From contig CAMGYJ010000006.1 of assembly GCA_946122785.1 (NCBI GenBank), positions 54,270,066-54,334,065 on the forward strand: 64,000 nucleotides of DNA, given 5' to 3'. The notes under the pieces were generated by a model. It worked only from the letters and a program-made list of their open reading frames with translations, did no database searches and was not told the origin of the DNA. The position numbers and the translations under genes were made by a program. The DNA comes from Linum tenue. Its lineage: Eukaryota; Streptophyta; Magnoliopsida; Malpighiales; Linaceae. This document shows positions 20,116 through 30,712 of this stretch, piece by piece. How positions within the stretch are numbered: position 1 is the first letter of the stretch; each line of letters starts with the position of its first letter.

Positions 20116-22985
20116 TTCATGTTGATATATGGGGTGGCTATCGAACGACATCCCTTAGCGGTGCTCATTATTTTCTCACTATTGTCGATGATTACAGTCG
20201 TGGTGTTTGGGTCTACTTACTTCGTTACAAGTATGATGTTGGCAGGTACTTGATGATGTTTGATCAGCAAATTCGGCCACAATTTGGTCTTCGTCTTAAG
20301 AAAATTCAGGCCGATAACGGCCCTGAGTTTAACACTCTCGCTTTACAAGCGTATTATGAAAAGGAAGGTATCCTACTTCAAACATCGTGCACAGACACTC
20401 CACAACAGAATGGAGTAGTGGAACGAAAGCACCGTCACTTATTGGACACAGGACGAGCTCTGCGTTTTCAGGCTAGTCTTCCACTACGATTTTGGGGAGA
20501 GTGCATCCTCACGGCAGCGTATCTGATCAACCGTCTCCCTACCAAGGCCACAGGGCGCACACCGTTTGAAGTTCTCTTTGGAAAGGCTGCGCCATATTCC
20601 CACCTTCGAGTATTCGGCTGTCTGGCATACACGAAGGATACACATGCTGCTCTAGACAAGTTCGGTGAACGCGGCCGAGCATGTGTTTTCCTCGGGTACG
20701 CGTCCAGTCAGAAAGGATATCGTGTTTATGAACTTGCTACACAAAAGTTGATGACGTCCCGGGACGTTATTTTTCATGAGTACCAGTTCCCCTTCCAGGC
20801 CGACATTTCACAGCGGCTTCACTGGATACCTCGACCCAATTTTGCTCAGCCCATCGTGGATTCTGATGATGATCTTGTAGAGGATCTTGGGGCTTCTCCT
20901 GCCCCCGATTCTGGACCGGATGAGAGCGCCACTAGCCCGTCCTCCGCAACGAACGAGGTCGCCCCTGTTCCAGTGGGCCCGTCTCCACCATCTCCAGGCC
21001 CTGCCACCACACCCGAACACGAGCCCACGTCCTCTGGGCCAGCCACTCCCGCGCCTGAAGCAGCCGCTCCTCGACGAAGTGATCGCGTTCGAGTCCGGCC
21101 CAAGCACTTGAGTGTCTACGACACCACCTTTGCTCCGCTCACTGCTAACGACGAGGGAAGTACCGCATCGACTGTTACCTACCCACTTTCTGCTTTTGTC
21201 TCCTATGATAATTTTACACCTACTTATAAGTCTTTTCTCGCTGCAGTCACTTCTCATGATGAGCCACGCACGTTCGAAGAAGCTTGGGCCGACCCCAGAT
21301 GGCGAGAGGCCATGGTCAAAGAAATTCAATCCCTTCAAGCTAATGGCACTTGGAGTCTCGTTAACCTCCCTCCGGGCAGGCGCATGATCGCGGCAAAGTG
21401 GGTCTTCAAAATTAAGTATCGCCCTGATGCCATTGAACGCTACAAAGCGCGCTTAGTGGCAAAAGGCTATACTCAAGTTGAGGGCATCGATTTCCATGAC
21501 ACGTTTGCTCCGGTTGCTAAATTGGTTACCGTTCGGTGTCTCCTTGCAGTCGCTGTTAGCCGCGGTTGGCATTTACATCAGCTGGATGTAAATAACGCCT
21601 TTCTCCATGGCGATCTTGAGGAAGAGGTTTACATGCGGATGCCACCTGGTTTTTCTGTACTTGGCGATACACGCGTTTGTCGGCTCCATAAGTCCATTTA
21701 TGGTCTCCGACAGGCTTCACGGAACTGGTATCATAAGTTCACTGCAGCCTTATGTGCTCTGGGTTTCCGATCTTCTCCGGCAGATCACTCACTTTTTATC
21801 TTTCGCCGGGGGAGCACGTTTGTTGTCGCGCTCATCTATGTGGACGACGTCATTCTAACCGGTAATGATCTATCTTTCATCAATAAAGTCAAGCAGTACT
21901 TAGATGAGCAGTTCAGTATCAAGGATTTGGGTCCACTTCGTTATTTCCTGGGTATGGAGTTTGCTCGCACTCGGGATGGCGTTGTTCTCTGTCAGCGCAA
22001 ATATACACGGGATATTCTTGAGGATGTTGGAGTTGAAGGAGCTCGGCCCAGTTCTTTTCCCGTTGAGCAAAATCATCATTTGACTCGTTCGGTCACTGAT
22101 GACGAGCTTCTGATCGATCCCTCACCGTACCGTCGCTTGGTTGGGAGGCTGCTCTACCTCACTGTTACTCGTCCCGACATTACCTATGGGGTCAATGTCC
22201 TAAGTCAGTTTGTCAATTCGCCTACTCAGGCGCATATGGATGCTGCTGTTCGCATATTGCGCTACCTCAAGAGCTCCCCTGGTCAAGGGTTATTTTTTCC
22301 TGCTTCTAACGACATGACGCTTACTGCTTTTTGTGACACAGACTGGGGAGGCTGCGAGAGCAGTCGTCGTTCCACTACAGGTTATCTCGTCACTCTGGGT
22401 GGAGCTCCCATTTCTTGGCACACTAAGAAGCAACGTGTTGTTGCACGATCCTCGGTCGAGGCAGAATATCGTGCCATGGCTAGTGCGGTCAGCGAGGTAA
22501 TTTGGTTGCGCTGGCTGCTTACTGAACTTGGTATTCCTCAGCGTCATTCTACTCCACTTTATTGCGACAATCAGGCTGCACTTCATATTGCTGCCAATCC
22601 GGTGTTTCATGAGCGCACTAAACATGTGGAGATGGAATGTTATTTTGTTCGGGAACGCGTTCAATCTGGTGATATTTTGCCTCTCAAAGTGAGTTCTCAT
22701 TTTCAGCTCGCCGACATCTTCACCAAAGGTCTTGGCGCTGAACGCTTCCACTTTCTACTCTCCAAGCTGGGTGTTCGTAACCTTCACGCTCCAGTTTGCG
22801 GGGGAGTATTGGACCTGTTCGAGACACAGCCCACGTCCACACATGCGGCCCATGCAAGGCCTTTCTCTGCGGCCATTCATGTACCCTACGTGGACAAGGA
22901 TTATGACACTATAACCCTAGTTGATAGTTGTAGGGGTTATAAAAGCAATGTACACGGCTATGGCCGATACACACCAATAACCTAA
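20103..22985 (+). CDS. Copia integrase, reverse transcriptase and RNase H (960 codons)
   Basis: This long intact frame starts inside the integrase core. The DDE residues are in HVDIWGG (residue 8), ADNGPEF (71) and VVERKHRH (107), followed by LRVFGCLAY and VFLGYASSQKGYRVY. A proline-rich spacer with a basic RRSDRVRVRPKH stretch precedes RVT_2: WREAMVKEIQSL, KWVFKIKY, LHQLDVNNAFLHGDL and IYVDDVILTGND (YVDD at about 579-582). RNase H shows FCDTDWGG, ARSSVEAEYRAMA and LYCDNQAAL. The stop is well inside the 3' LTR. All catalytic motifs are present. The true start is upstream in gag, lost by the frameshift near 20100. Confidence 0.94.
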   Translation: MFDLIHVDIWGGYRTTSLSGAHYFLTIVDDYSRGVWVYLLRYKYDVGRYLMMFDQQIRPQFGLRLKKIQADNGPEFNTLALQAYYEKEGILLQTSCTDTPQQNGVVERKHRHLLDTGRALRFQASLPLRFWGECILTAAYLINRLPTKATGRTPFEVLFGKAAPYSHLRVFGCLAYTKDTHAALDKFGERGRACVFLGYASSQKGYRVYELATQKLMTSRDVIFHEYQFPFQADISQRLHWIPRPNFAQPIVDSDDDLVEDLGASPAPDSGPDESATSPSSATNEVAPVPVGPSPPSPGPATTPEHEPTSSGPATPAPEAAAPRRSDRVRVRPKHLSVYDTTFAPLTANDEGSTASTVTYPLSAFVSYDNFTPTYKSFLAAVTSHDEPRTFEEAWADPRWREAMVKEIQSLQANGTWSLVNLPPGRRMIAAKWVFKIKYRPDAIERYKARLVAKGYTQVEGIDFHDTFAPVAKLVTVRCLLAVAVSRGWHLHQLDVNNAFLHGDLEEEVYMRMPPGFSVLGDTRVCRLHKSIYGLRQASRNWYHKFTAALCALGFRSSPADHSLFIFRRGSTFVVALIYVDDVILTGNDLSFINKVKQYLDEQFSIKDLGPLRYFLGMEFARTRDGVVLCQRKYTRDILEDVGVEGARPSSFPVEQNHHLTRSVTDDELLIDPSPYRRLVGRLLYLTVTRPDITYGVNVLSQFVNSPTQAHMDAAVRILRYLKSSPGQGLFFPASNDMTLTAFCDTDWGGCESSRRSTTGYLVTLGGAPISWHTKKQRVVARSSVEAEYRAMASAVSEVIWLRWLLTELGIPQRHSTPLYCDNQAALHIAANPVFHERTKHVEMECYFVRERVQSGDILPLKVSSHFQLADIFTKGLGAERFHFLLSKLGVRNLHAPVCGGVLDLFETQPTSTHAAHARPFSAAIHVPYVDKDYDTITLVDSCRGYKSNVHGYGRYTPIT
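22795..22806 (+). other. Polypurine tract
   Basis: TTTGCGGGGGAG directly before the 3' LTR. Confidence 0.85.
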
Positions 22986-23102
22986 TAAGAACAGTAGCTG
23001 GAGAGATTCCAACTCTCCCGTGGATTAGTCCCGACTCGTCGGGGATACCACATTAAATCGTTGTCTTCCTTATTTTCATCACGCGTTTCACTCGTTTTCT
23101 CA
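22807..23102 (+). repeat. 3' LTR of the plus-strand copia
   Basis: The direct repeat of 18078-18373, followed by the TAGGC duplication. Confidence 0.93.
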
Positions 23103-23339
23103 TAGGCCGACAAGAATATCCAGGAGGCGCATCGCCTCATGCGAGCTGCAGGTTTGATGTTCAATGCACATTAGCATTTGCCGCATGTACATGGCGCGGG
23201 AGGATCAAGAGTAAAAGCCAATCATCCCAAAGACGTTTGAGCTTAGCATAAAAAATGCACACTGAGGATCCCGAAGACGTTTGAGCTTGGCATAAAAAAA
23301 TGCACACTGAGGAGCGCTCTTCAAGTAGACTCATGATCT
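23103..23339 (-). pseudogene. Copia remnant, middle of gag
   Basis: The minus strand reads YAKLKRLWDDW and nearby gag words, the UBN2 segment that follows REIM in the next fragment (23672-23960). A 44-bp unit containing AAGACGTTTGAGCTT is tandemly duplicated at 23226-23314. It is bounded by the plus-strand copia on the left and a solo LTR on the right. Confidence 0.72.
23226..23314. repeat. 44-45-bp imperfect tandem duplication
   Basis: The unit begins CCCAAAGACGTTTGAGCTT and ends TGCACACTGAGG. Two copies are nearly identical, and the duplication lies within the degraded gag. Confidence 0.8.
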
Positions 23340-23671
23340 TGATAGCAACCTGTTTGGGCTTTGGGATTAGTACGTATTAGTGTTTATGGGTTTAGGTTAA
23401 TAGGTTTATCCTAGCCTTTGTTTTAGATTAGTACGTAGGTAATGTAATTTACGTGGATTTCATGGGCCAAGTTGTTGTCAAGTAGTATAGTAGTAGTGGG
23501 ATGGGTTACGTATTAAGAAGTTGCGCTAGAAGTTAGCTCCTGTTGGTGGCCGAGATATCTGGGTTAATTAGTAGGGTTCGGGTATTGTTAGGGTTACGTA
23601 TTAGGTTTAGTCGTCTCTCTCGCTTGTGAGTTACAAGCAAAACTCTAACTCGGATAAACGAGTTGCTATCA
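23340..23671 (+). mobile_element. Solo LTR (332 bp), probably copia
   Basis: The sequence begins TGATAGCAAC and ends GTTGCTATCA, a perfect 10-bp terminal inverted repeat with TG...CA ends, as in many LTRs. Flanking pentamers are GATCT (23335-23339) and TATCT (23672-23676), a 4/5 match. It splits the old gag cleanly: REIM ends on one side and the next gag residues resume on the other. No partner LTR or internal coding is present, so it is a solo LTR left by recombination. The strand is uncertain. Confidence 0.75.
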
Positions 23672-23960
23672 TATCTCCCGACAAATCTTATACCTTCGAG
23701 GAAGATTCCTAGTGGCTAGTGCTGAATCTTTCTTTGAGTTTGTCCCATATTGTTGGATGTAAACCTCTTGCTCAAGCTACCATGCAGTTAGCGTGTCATT
23801 GCACTACGCAACCACCCAACAACCATAACATTACTATATATGAGTCCATGCATCCAACTTCTCACCTGACTCGGGACGAGGAACACTGCCGAGAACAAAC
23901 CCTAGTTTGTTCTTTTCGATGGGTGCGTTGGAAATTTCAGCTAATCATTTTTCATAATTA
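23672..23960 (-). pseudogene. Copia remnant, gag N-terminal part
   Basis: The minus strand reads KNKLGFVLGSVPRPES followed by LDAWTH, then in other frames WDKLKERFSTS and YKICREIM. These are successive UBN2 gag segments. It is the 5'-most recognisable piece of the old copia. Upstream LTR and PBS are not seen. Confidence 0.75.
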
Positions 23961-24485
23961 ATATCCGTGAGTAAATCACCAACAAATACCTTACTGGGAG
24001 AATCTGAGGGAATAACCAAAATATTCGCTTTGATCAATTTTCCTTTTGTAAAAGGCTTACTGATTAGTACTAATAATTGTGGGAAGAAAGGCTATGAATT
24101 TTAGATGCATTAGCTGAGCTACAGACAGTTATGCTCTTGCAATCAGCACCCTTTCATGAATATCAGAATAGTGAACCCTACTCAAGAGATTCAATTTATT
24201 CTATACTGTCTTCAACCTTTGAATATTTAGATGGTCGAGGAAATGTTAGGAGAAGAGTCAATGTGCACCAACAACCCATAAGGATCTAAGAGCCCTCGAG
24301 GAAGAACATTCTACCATGTGGAAACCCTGAGGTCCAAACATCATTAATAAAACCTCTGTCTATTCTTTTTGCTATTGGTATCACTTTGCTTATTAGTCTA
24401 TGTGAACCAAGAACATTTCATTGCATGCTCAACAATTTCCATGTCAGTCATCCAAGGGAGCAGGTTACGGTTACTTCCCCTAAAA

Positions 24486-24504
24486 GGTTGTGAGATTCAC
24501 AACC
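24486..24504. repeat. 8-bp-arm hairpin
   Basis: GGTTGTGA and TCACAACC arms around GAT. Confidence 0.6.
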
Positions 24505-24749
24505 AAGGGTATTTTGGATATTACAAAAATGAATTTATTAATTAAATTTTTTGTATTAATTACATATTGGGAATAAAAAACCAATATTAATTAAATACAT
24601 GTTTTTTAAAATTTAAATCCTATAATAAATACAACTCTCTCTCTTCCTTTTCCAGCAGGCACTCCACTCCGACCGGCTGACTTTCCGACCTACAGATTTT
24701 CTCCGGCAAAATCCTTGAATCATACTCGCTCTGGCCACCTACAAAAAAT

Positions 24750-24885
24750 TACCACTCCGTTAGTGCGCTAGTGGTACGTACCACTACTACTGGTACCACT
24801 ACCAATACAACGCTACCACTATCATTTGGTACTATTATCATCTGGTACCTAGTAGTGGTAGCGTAACACTATCGTTTGGTACCTC
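24750..24885. repeat. GGTACC/AGTGGTAG inverted-word cluster
   Basis: It contains the palindrome GTGGTACGTACCAC and an 11-bp inverted pair ACGCTACCACT / AGTGGTAGCGT about 40 bp apart, with GGTACC several times. It looks like the remains of a small inverted-repeat element with no clear ends. Confidence 0.5.
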
Positions 24886-25284
24886 AAAATCAAAAGAATA
24901 TATAATGGTGAAATTTTACAGAATTTGCAGCATTCAAAAAATCCTGCACTCCCCTTAATTTTCGCTAGGGGCATATTAGTAATTTTAGTTCCCATAATCC
25001 CGCTTAAAAGTGCGCTGGTTTCTTTTTTTTTTTTTTTTACTTTGCCAGCAATTATTAGCATTATTGGGCCCAATTACAAAGCCCAATGCTTAGTCCAAAT
25101 CGTTAGAGAAATTTTGGTTGTTATGAGGTTTTTGAAAAAATTAGCTGCTAATTTTTGTTGTGAACCAAAATTTCTGTAACTACAGATTGAGTTTCAATAG
25201 GAAAATTATAAGTGTAAGATGTTTGTTATGAAGGGAATTGTGGATAGAAACTTAAATCGATAATTCAACACCAAGTTTAATTAC

Positions 25285-25895
25285 TATTTGAGCCGAGTAA
25301 CCTCTCTCTTCCCGCACGTCGGCGCCTCGCCCACTTCTGACTTGCTACAAACCCCACACCTACACGAGAGGCGCACAACGGACTCTTTAGGTCCGTTAGC
25401 ACTCCGACGATCAAGTTAGCATTTCTTTTTAGAGAGAGAAGTAGAGCCAAGCTTTAGTGAGAGAACCAAACCTGAGTAAATGAGGTTCACCTACTTGGCT
25501 ATTATACCTCGAGGTTGGCCGACCAGTGCCCCCCAAATCCGCCCTACGTCATCGCCGCAATTAATGCTCCGTACCTCCCTTTTTGCCATGAGACCCAGGG
25601 CGCCCACCTTGCTTTCCTGCACCCTCCGTACACTTTTGGCAGGCCTGACCTCATCCCCTGCACCCTCCGTACATTTCCAGCCGTTACACCCCTTTGTCGC
25701 TAGGCGCCCCGTGTCAGAAGCTGGTCCCACTTCATCAGCCTTTGTCCCCAGCCATAATTGGGCTGGGCCTCTTCCTTGTTGCCTGCCCCTTTCCCCCACT
25801 TGGGCTCTATTCATGGGCTTTATTCATGGGCTTTTCCCCTTTTCTGTCTCTGCCTTGTTGGGCCCCTCCATTGGGCTTTCTTATAACCCCCAACA
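25285..25895 (-). repeat. 3' LTR of the Tat element
   Basis: It matches 34774-35400 but lacks a 31-bp block present there near 35085-35115. It has an extra ATTCATGGGCTTT unit near 25820. Its outer end reads TATTTGAG where the other LTR has TGTTTGAG. Confidence 0.93.
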
Positions 25896-26290
25896 ATTGC
25901 CCCCAGTTAGGCGTCTGAAGCCTTGGTCAGGGGCCTAACTACTTTACGTCCCGTCCCTGGGTGTTTTACCCATTAGGCGCATAGGTTATTTGACCCAGGT
26001 CATGTGAACCAAGCGGCCATAGGCGCATAGGTTTTTTTCTCGATACTCGGACCCTCTCTACCCTCTGCCCCCTCGATCCATCCAGAGCGAACGTCGCTTC
26101 ACCTTCCCGCTTCTCTCTCCTCCTATTCCTATATAATTTCCAGCCATCCCTCCTCATTCTCAGTCATTCGCTCCAAATTCCGCTTCTCTCTACTTTCTCT
26201 CTCTAAGACCCTCCGCACCAGCTCTCCTCTTTTTCGACCCAAGCACCTCCCCCTTCTTCCTTTGCCTCCCTCGACGCGCCTCCCTATCCA

Positions 26291-28813
26291 ATGGCTGCCA
26301 AAAAGTCAACAACCCCGGACCATGAAGCGCCACACGCCGATGCCCCTGCTTCCGATGCGCCTCTCGTGCAGGGCGCCGCCCCCACTGCCGCAGGTAACGC
26401 CCTCTTTGTGTGCCTTTTTCCTTCGTACTTTTGCACTAATTCGGGAGTGTCCTGGAGAGTGTATGTGACTAGGGTTACTCTAGCTTTGTTAGGTTCTTGG
26501 TTAGATGCTCCGCATGCGCCCTTGAACCTATCCCGGGCGCCTGCGATGGAGGTGGCTCAGCTGGTCTCGAGCTTAACTCGTAACGGCACGGACGAGTCGA
26601 TGGTTCAGCTTTTGAATCTGGAGCTTACCTCTTCGTCTTCTTCTGACGCAGACCCCTCGGCGCCTCATGAGTATAGATTCAACAAGTGGGAGAATACGTG
26701 GCTGCCGGGATTTGTGCTGGTTGGCGTTGGTCCTATGTCCGAAGTCGAGGCGGGCCCTTTGCACGCTTCGAAGATAGTTAGGGCGCGCCTAGAGAAATTT
26801 ATAGTTGCTCCCCAGATGCTCCCGCTTTGCCGATATATTCATGCGCCCCCTGAAGCTCGAATCGGAGTGATTGGGGACGGATGGGTAAGGTTGTACCAAG
26901 AGTACCTTCGATTCGGTTTGCGCTTCCCCATTGAGCCAGTGTTAGAGGGCGTGATGTAAACTTACCATTGTCCGATAGGGCGCCTCTCACTCACCGTCAT
27001 TTTATATACCATCGTCTTTCGATACATGTGTCACTTGCACTCTATTCAACCCACCTTTAGGTTGTTTCGGTCCTTCTTTACCATAGCGCACAGTAAGAAT
27101 TGTCTGAGCCTGCAAAGGTGCACAGACCGAGGTTTCCATTTCCTCATTGACGGTCAAAAGCTCGAGAGTACTTGGTTCGACTCCTTCTTCTTTGTTAGGC
27201 CCCGAGAGATGCCCTTCTTCGAGAGTCGGAATTCTTCGATGCTTGAGTGGTCAATCGGATCGGAGCCCGAATTGAACAACCCTGTGTCTCTTACCACAAC
27301 AGAGGAAAACATGGCACACGCGCTCTCTGCCACCCCAATCGATCTTAGCATGACCGAAACTTTTGCAGGTGTGCTAGCCGAGTTTTATAATGATGGTAGC
27401 TTGACACCTTGCCCCCTATACATGCTTGCGACGCATCGCCTTTTGTGCCTTCATTTTATTTGCGCCTAAGCGCCTTGCGTTGTCAATGCATTCCTTTATT
27501 TGTTGCAGGTACTGACTTCCGTTCCGTGACCGACCTCATCAGATCGTGACTCGGAGCGCGCCCTGCCGTGCCACGTACCCGCACCTCAAAATTGGCTCCC
27601 AACACGGGCAAAGCGTCCAACCCGCATCACGCCTAATGCCACGGATTCGGCGCCTCAAATGACAGACGAGGGGTTGGGCGCCTCGTCCGCTTCTAGTACC
27701 AAACGTCCTATCTCTGCATCGGCCACTTCCGCGCCCCCTGTCACTATCCGGCCCCAGGCGCCCGGCGCCTTCGCAGGATCAAGCAGGCAGAGGGAAGGTT
27801 TGGAGCCCTTGCCCCCGGGGAAGTAGGCCAAGGTGGTCAGTATGATCGAGTCTGGGGTGCCTCCCAGCTTGGTGTTGCCCACCGTGGGGGAGCACACTGG
27901 CCAAGTGATGCCTCCCAATTTGCATGGGCCACGCTGCCCCTTGGTCAAGGTACCCGTCGATGTGCCCGTGCTGGCAGCAAAGGATCTGGGCGCCTCGATG
28001 CAGATGGTCCGAAGTCACGCTGTCGTGATTGAGCGCCCCTTCGACTCGGTGGTGTCCAAGCCATGGCGTCACATGCCCAACCATTGCATCCAGGTATGCC
28101 ATATTGCCCTCCCCTTCTTGATATGCAGATGATGCTCCTGTGCGAGGACACGTCCAAGGCTTTCGAGCGCCTGCACTCGGAGCACAACGAAGTGGCTGTC
28201 TCAGCTAACGGCCTCCGATCAGATCTGGATGTCATGCGCAAGAAGGAAATGGACCTAACTCAAGCGTGTACCGAGGCGCTGAGTCAGGTCCAGGAGATGG
28301 CTGCTCGTCTCAAGGAGGAACGAGCCACTGAGCGCGTCGAGGTCGAGAAGGAGTGTTTCCACAAGTACTCTGCTGAGCTGGAGGCGGAGAAGGCGGATCG
28401 CGAGCGAGAGGAGAAGGCGCTTCGCGAAGAAAGGGATCAATTGGTGCAGGCCCTCCTCGACCTCCAAGAGGAAAATAAGAAAGTGAAGAAGAGCAAAGCG
28501 CACTACAAGAAGGAGCTTAAGGACGCACGGGGTGCCTGCGATAAGTTGGTTACTAACTTGGCCAACTACAAAATCTCGGATGCTGGGAAGGACCGAGCGC
28601 CCCGATGTGCCATGGGACTTGTTTGCCTTGCTCCAATACATTCTCAAATTCATGGATTCCAAGCGCTCGGCTGAGGAGGTGGCGCCTATTCCTGAGATAG
28701 ATGGCGAGCCTGGGACTGAAGGGGAGGTGCCCCCTGAAGAAGGCGCCTATTCCCCATCGAAGGGGGAGAAAGGGTCCGGAGATGAAGAAGCCGATGCAGA
28801 CAGCAAGGCTTAA
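26291..28813 (+). pseudogene. Antisense ORF (Transposase_28 / gypsy-type family) with introns
   Basis: A plus-strand gene lies between the 3' LTR and integrase, opposite to gag-pol. It starts MAAKKSTTPDHEAPH at 26291. YLRFGLRFPIEPVLEGVM and, after one in-frame TAA at 26957-26959, the segment ending WFDSFFFVRPREMP match the plant Transposase_28 (putative gypsy-type) family: the GLRLP-like and FFFVR-like blocks are visible. Likely introns follow CAG/GTAACG near 26392 and CAG/GTGTGC near 27368, the latter ending TTGCAG/GTACTG near 27507. The 3' part (28140-28600) is a strongly charged coiled coil, KEERATERVEVEKE and so on. Known Tat elements can carry such extra ORFs. Its role is unknown. Confidence 0.75.
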
Positions 28814-28859
28814 TGAATGCGCCTCTCTCCTTTAGCGTTCTTTTTTTTAAGCGCCTGTT

Positions 28860-29495
28860 GCATTTTATTTTGAATGAACTTTAGCATTTAATCAGATTTT
28901 GTTCAGGGCATGGATAACGCGCGCTCCCTATGAGAATGAGGCGCTTTCATTGACTGGGCGCTTTTTTTATCGATGAAACTACTTATTAGTGCGCTAGTTC
29001 CGGGCGCTTTACGGTTTGCCAGTGCCTAAAAGCCAAGACCGAGGGCGCAGTGTATGAGGGCGCATTACCATACGTTAAGGCGCAATGATTAATGGGCGCT
29101 TTGAGCGAGCTAAGGCGCAATAATAAATAGGCTCTTTGGAGTTACTAAGGCGCAATAATAAGAGGCGCTTTGGAGTTACTAAGGCTCAATGATTAAGAGG
29201 CGCTTTACAATTACTCAAATAATGACTTCTCTAATAACATCACAAGAATAGAGAGCGCATTACTTCCAGATGCATCATCTACCATTCCTTACTCCAACAA
29301 AATCAACAAAATTTAAGTGGGAACACGGGCGCCTTCAAGTAGTATAATTGGCCAACCTTGCCCGTCCTCATCCCACTTGGCTCCCCACTCCCGCCATTAA
29401 GCCCACGTCTCCCTACTTCTCATGCGCATGCGCCAGCCTCTCATGATACACTCTAAGGTTCTGAGCATTCCACGTGCGCTTGACAAGCTTTCCTC
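28860..29495. other. Tat element non-coding spacer with a tandem repeat
   Basis: The spacer lies between the antisense ORF and the integrase end. It is rich in GGCGC words and contains the repeat listed at 29070-29215. Confidence 0.6.
29070..29215. repeat. Tandem repeat, about 35-bp unit
   Basis: About four diverged units of the form AAGGCGCAATAATAAGAGGC followed by GCTTTGGAGTTACT. Unit length varies slightly. Confidence 0.75.
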
Positions 29496-30712
29496 CTAAG
29501 CGCTCCAGTTTAAATGTCGTCGGGCCAATGACCTCTCAGACCTTGTAGGGCCCCTTCCACTTGGGTGCCAACTTTCCCGCGCTTGTGCGCTCGGCCTGAA
29601 ATCCCTTATCAACACCAGGCTTCCTTTACATATTTGGTGGAGGCGCCTCCTCCTGTTATAGTTCTTCGCCACTTGCCTCTTCATGGATTCCAGGCGCACA
29701 GAGGCGATATCTCAGCGCTCCTCCAGCATGTCCAAGTCTTGCACCCGCTCTATGTCCAAGTCTTGCACCCGCTGTGGCTCGTAGCTAGAGATGCGATATG
29801 TCGGAAGGCGCATCTCGACCAGGATTACTACTTCGCTTCCATAGGTGAGTGCGAACTGAGTCTCGCTCGTCGCGGTCTTGTACGTTGTGCGGTGCGCCCA
29901 AAAGACCCCCAGGAGCTCCTCTACCCAGCGACCCTTCGTGCCTGCCAAACGTGCGTGGAAGCCATGTAAGATGGTCTTGTTAGCTGCCTCGGCCTGGCCG
30001 TTGGCTTGGGGATATGCCACGAACGAAAATCGCAAGATCACTCCTTTTTCATCACAGAAGTCGATAAATCCCTTGCAGTCGAACTGCTTGCCATGGTCAG
30101 TTACAATGGACTCTGGCAACCCGAAGCGCGTGAATACGTTTCGGTTGGTGAACTTCCGGATATGGGCTTGAGTGATATTTGCCAGGGCTCAGCTTCCACC
30201 CACTTGGAGAAATAATCTATGGCCACCACCAAGTATTTCAACTGCCCCGGTGCCTTAGGAAAAGGGCCTAACAAATCCATGCCCCACTGGGAGAAGGGCC
30301 ACGCGCCCACATTCCCTTGCATTGGAGCTGCCGGGATATGAACGTCGGCATAAATTTGGCATTGATGACAGCTGGCGACATGTTCATTTGCGTTGGCCCG
30401 GATGGTGGGCCAGTAGTATCCTTGTCGAAGAATGTTTTTTTCTAAGCTCCTAGCTCCTGCGTGCATGCCGCAAGCGCCCTCATGTACTTCCCTGATAGCC
30501 TCCTGACTATCACTCCCGTTAAGGCATTTCAGATAGACCCCAACATGTAATTGCTTGTACAATTGCCCGTCTATGATGGTGCACCTAGCCGCCTTGCGCC
30601 TCACCTGCCACGCCTCCCGTGCGTCCTCTGGAACCAGCCCGTTTAGGAAGTAAGCCTTGATTGGGGTCATCCATCCATAGTCCTCCTCAGCCGCGCCCCC
30701 TATGGCTAGCAT
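29496..30712 (-). pseudogene. Tat integrase, frame-shifted
   Basis: Three consecutive frames on the minus strand. 30712-30101 carries the HHCC zinc finger (EVHEGACGMHAG, CHQC) and the first catalytic Asp in WGMDLLGPF. 30119-29712 carries VTDHGKQF (second Asp) and QAEAANKTI (Glu). 29699-29496 carries the C-terminal YNRRRRLHQICKGSLVLI. The full DDE set is present but split by two frame changes. A 17-18-bp tandem duplication near 29731-29770 gives the repeated RVQDLD. Integrase would insert the cDNA into the genome. Confidence 0.88.

Larger units (their letters stand above)
18078..23102 (+). mobile_element. Complete Ty1/copia retrotransposon, plus strand, 296-bp LTRs
   Basis: LTRs 18078-18373 and 22807-23102 (TATTGG...TTCTCA) differ at about 7 of 296 positions by eye. 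The 5-bp target duplication TAGGC lies at 18073-18077 and 23103-23107. The PBS TGGTATCAGAGC follows the 5' LTR at once, and a purine tract TTTGCGGGGGAG precedes the 3' LTR. The interior encodes gag, protease, integrase, RT and RNase H in copia order. Two in-frame stops in the gag-protease part and one frameshift near 20100 break the polyprotein, while the 960-codon pol frame is intact. It inserted in opposite orientation into the gag of the old copia. Confidence 0.95.
8954..23960 (-). mobile_element. Old copia remnant split into five pieces by four insertions
   Basis: Five minus-strand fragments (8954-9609, 14208-15435, 17624-18077, 23103-23339, 23672-23960) together read, from right to left, as gag N-terminus, gag middle, zinc knuckle, protease, pre-integrase, start of integrase, and start to middle of RT. 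This is the order of a single Ty1/copia polyprotein, totalling about 2.9 kb. The gaps are exactly filled by three LTR elements and one solo LTR. No LTR of the old element itself is seen, and the 3' half (rest of RT, RNase H) is missing. Frameshifts and stops are frequent, as expected for the oldest layer. Confidence 0.82.
23961..25279. other. Unassigned AT-rich spacer
   Basis: No gene is seen. It includes a short hairpin at 24486-24504, an AT-rich part, a cluster of GGTACC/CTACCACT words in both orientations (24750-24885) and a T tract at 25022-25040. A segment at 24893-24990 resembles 35603-35695 on the other side of the Tat element, suggesting an old dispersed repeat. Confidence 0.4.

Noticed and set aside
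20808..21338. Minus-strand frames in the spacer between integrase and RT of the plus-strand copia
   Set aside because: They oppose a 960-codon pol frame with all catalytic motifs and only mirror its GC-rich, proline-rich spacer.
29070..29215. CRISPR-like spaced repeats
   Set aside because: The units are contiguous, diverged and inside a plant retrotransposon, so this is a tandem repeat.
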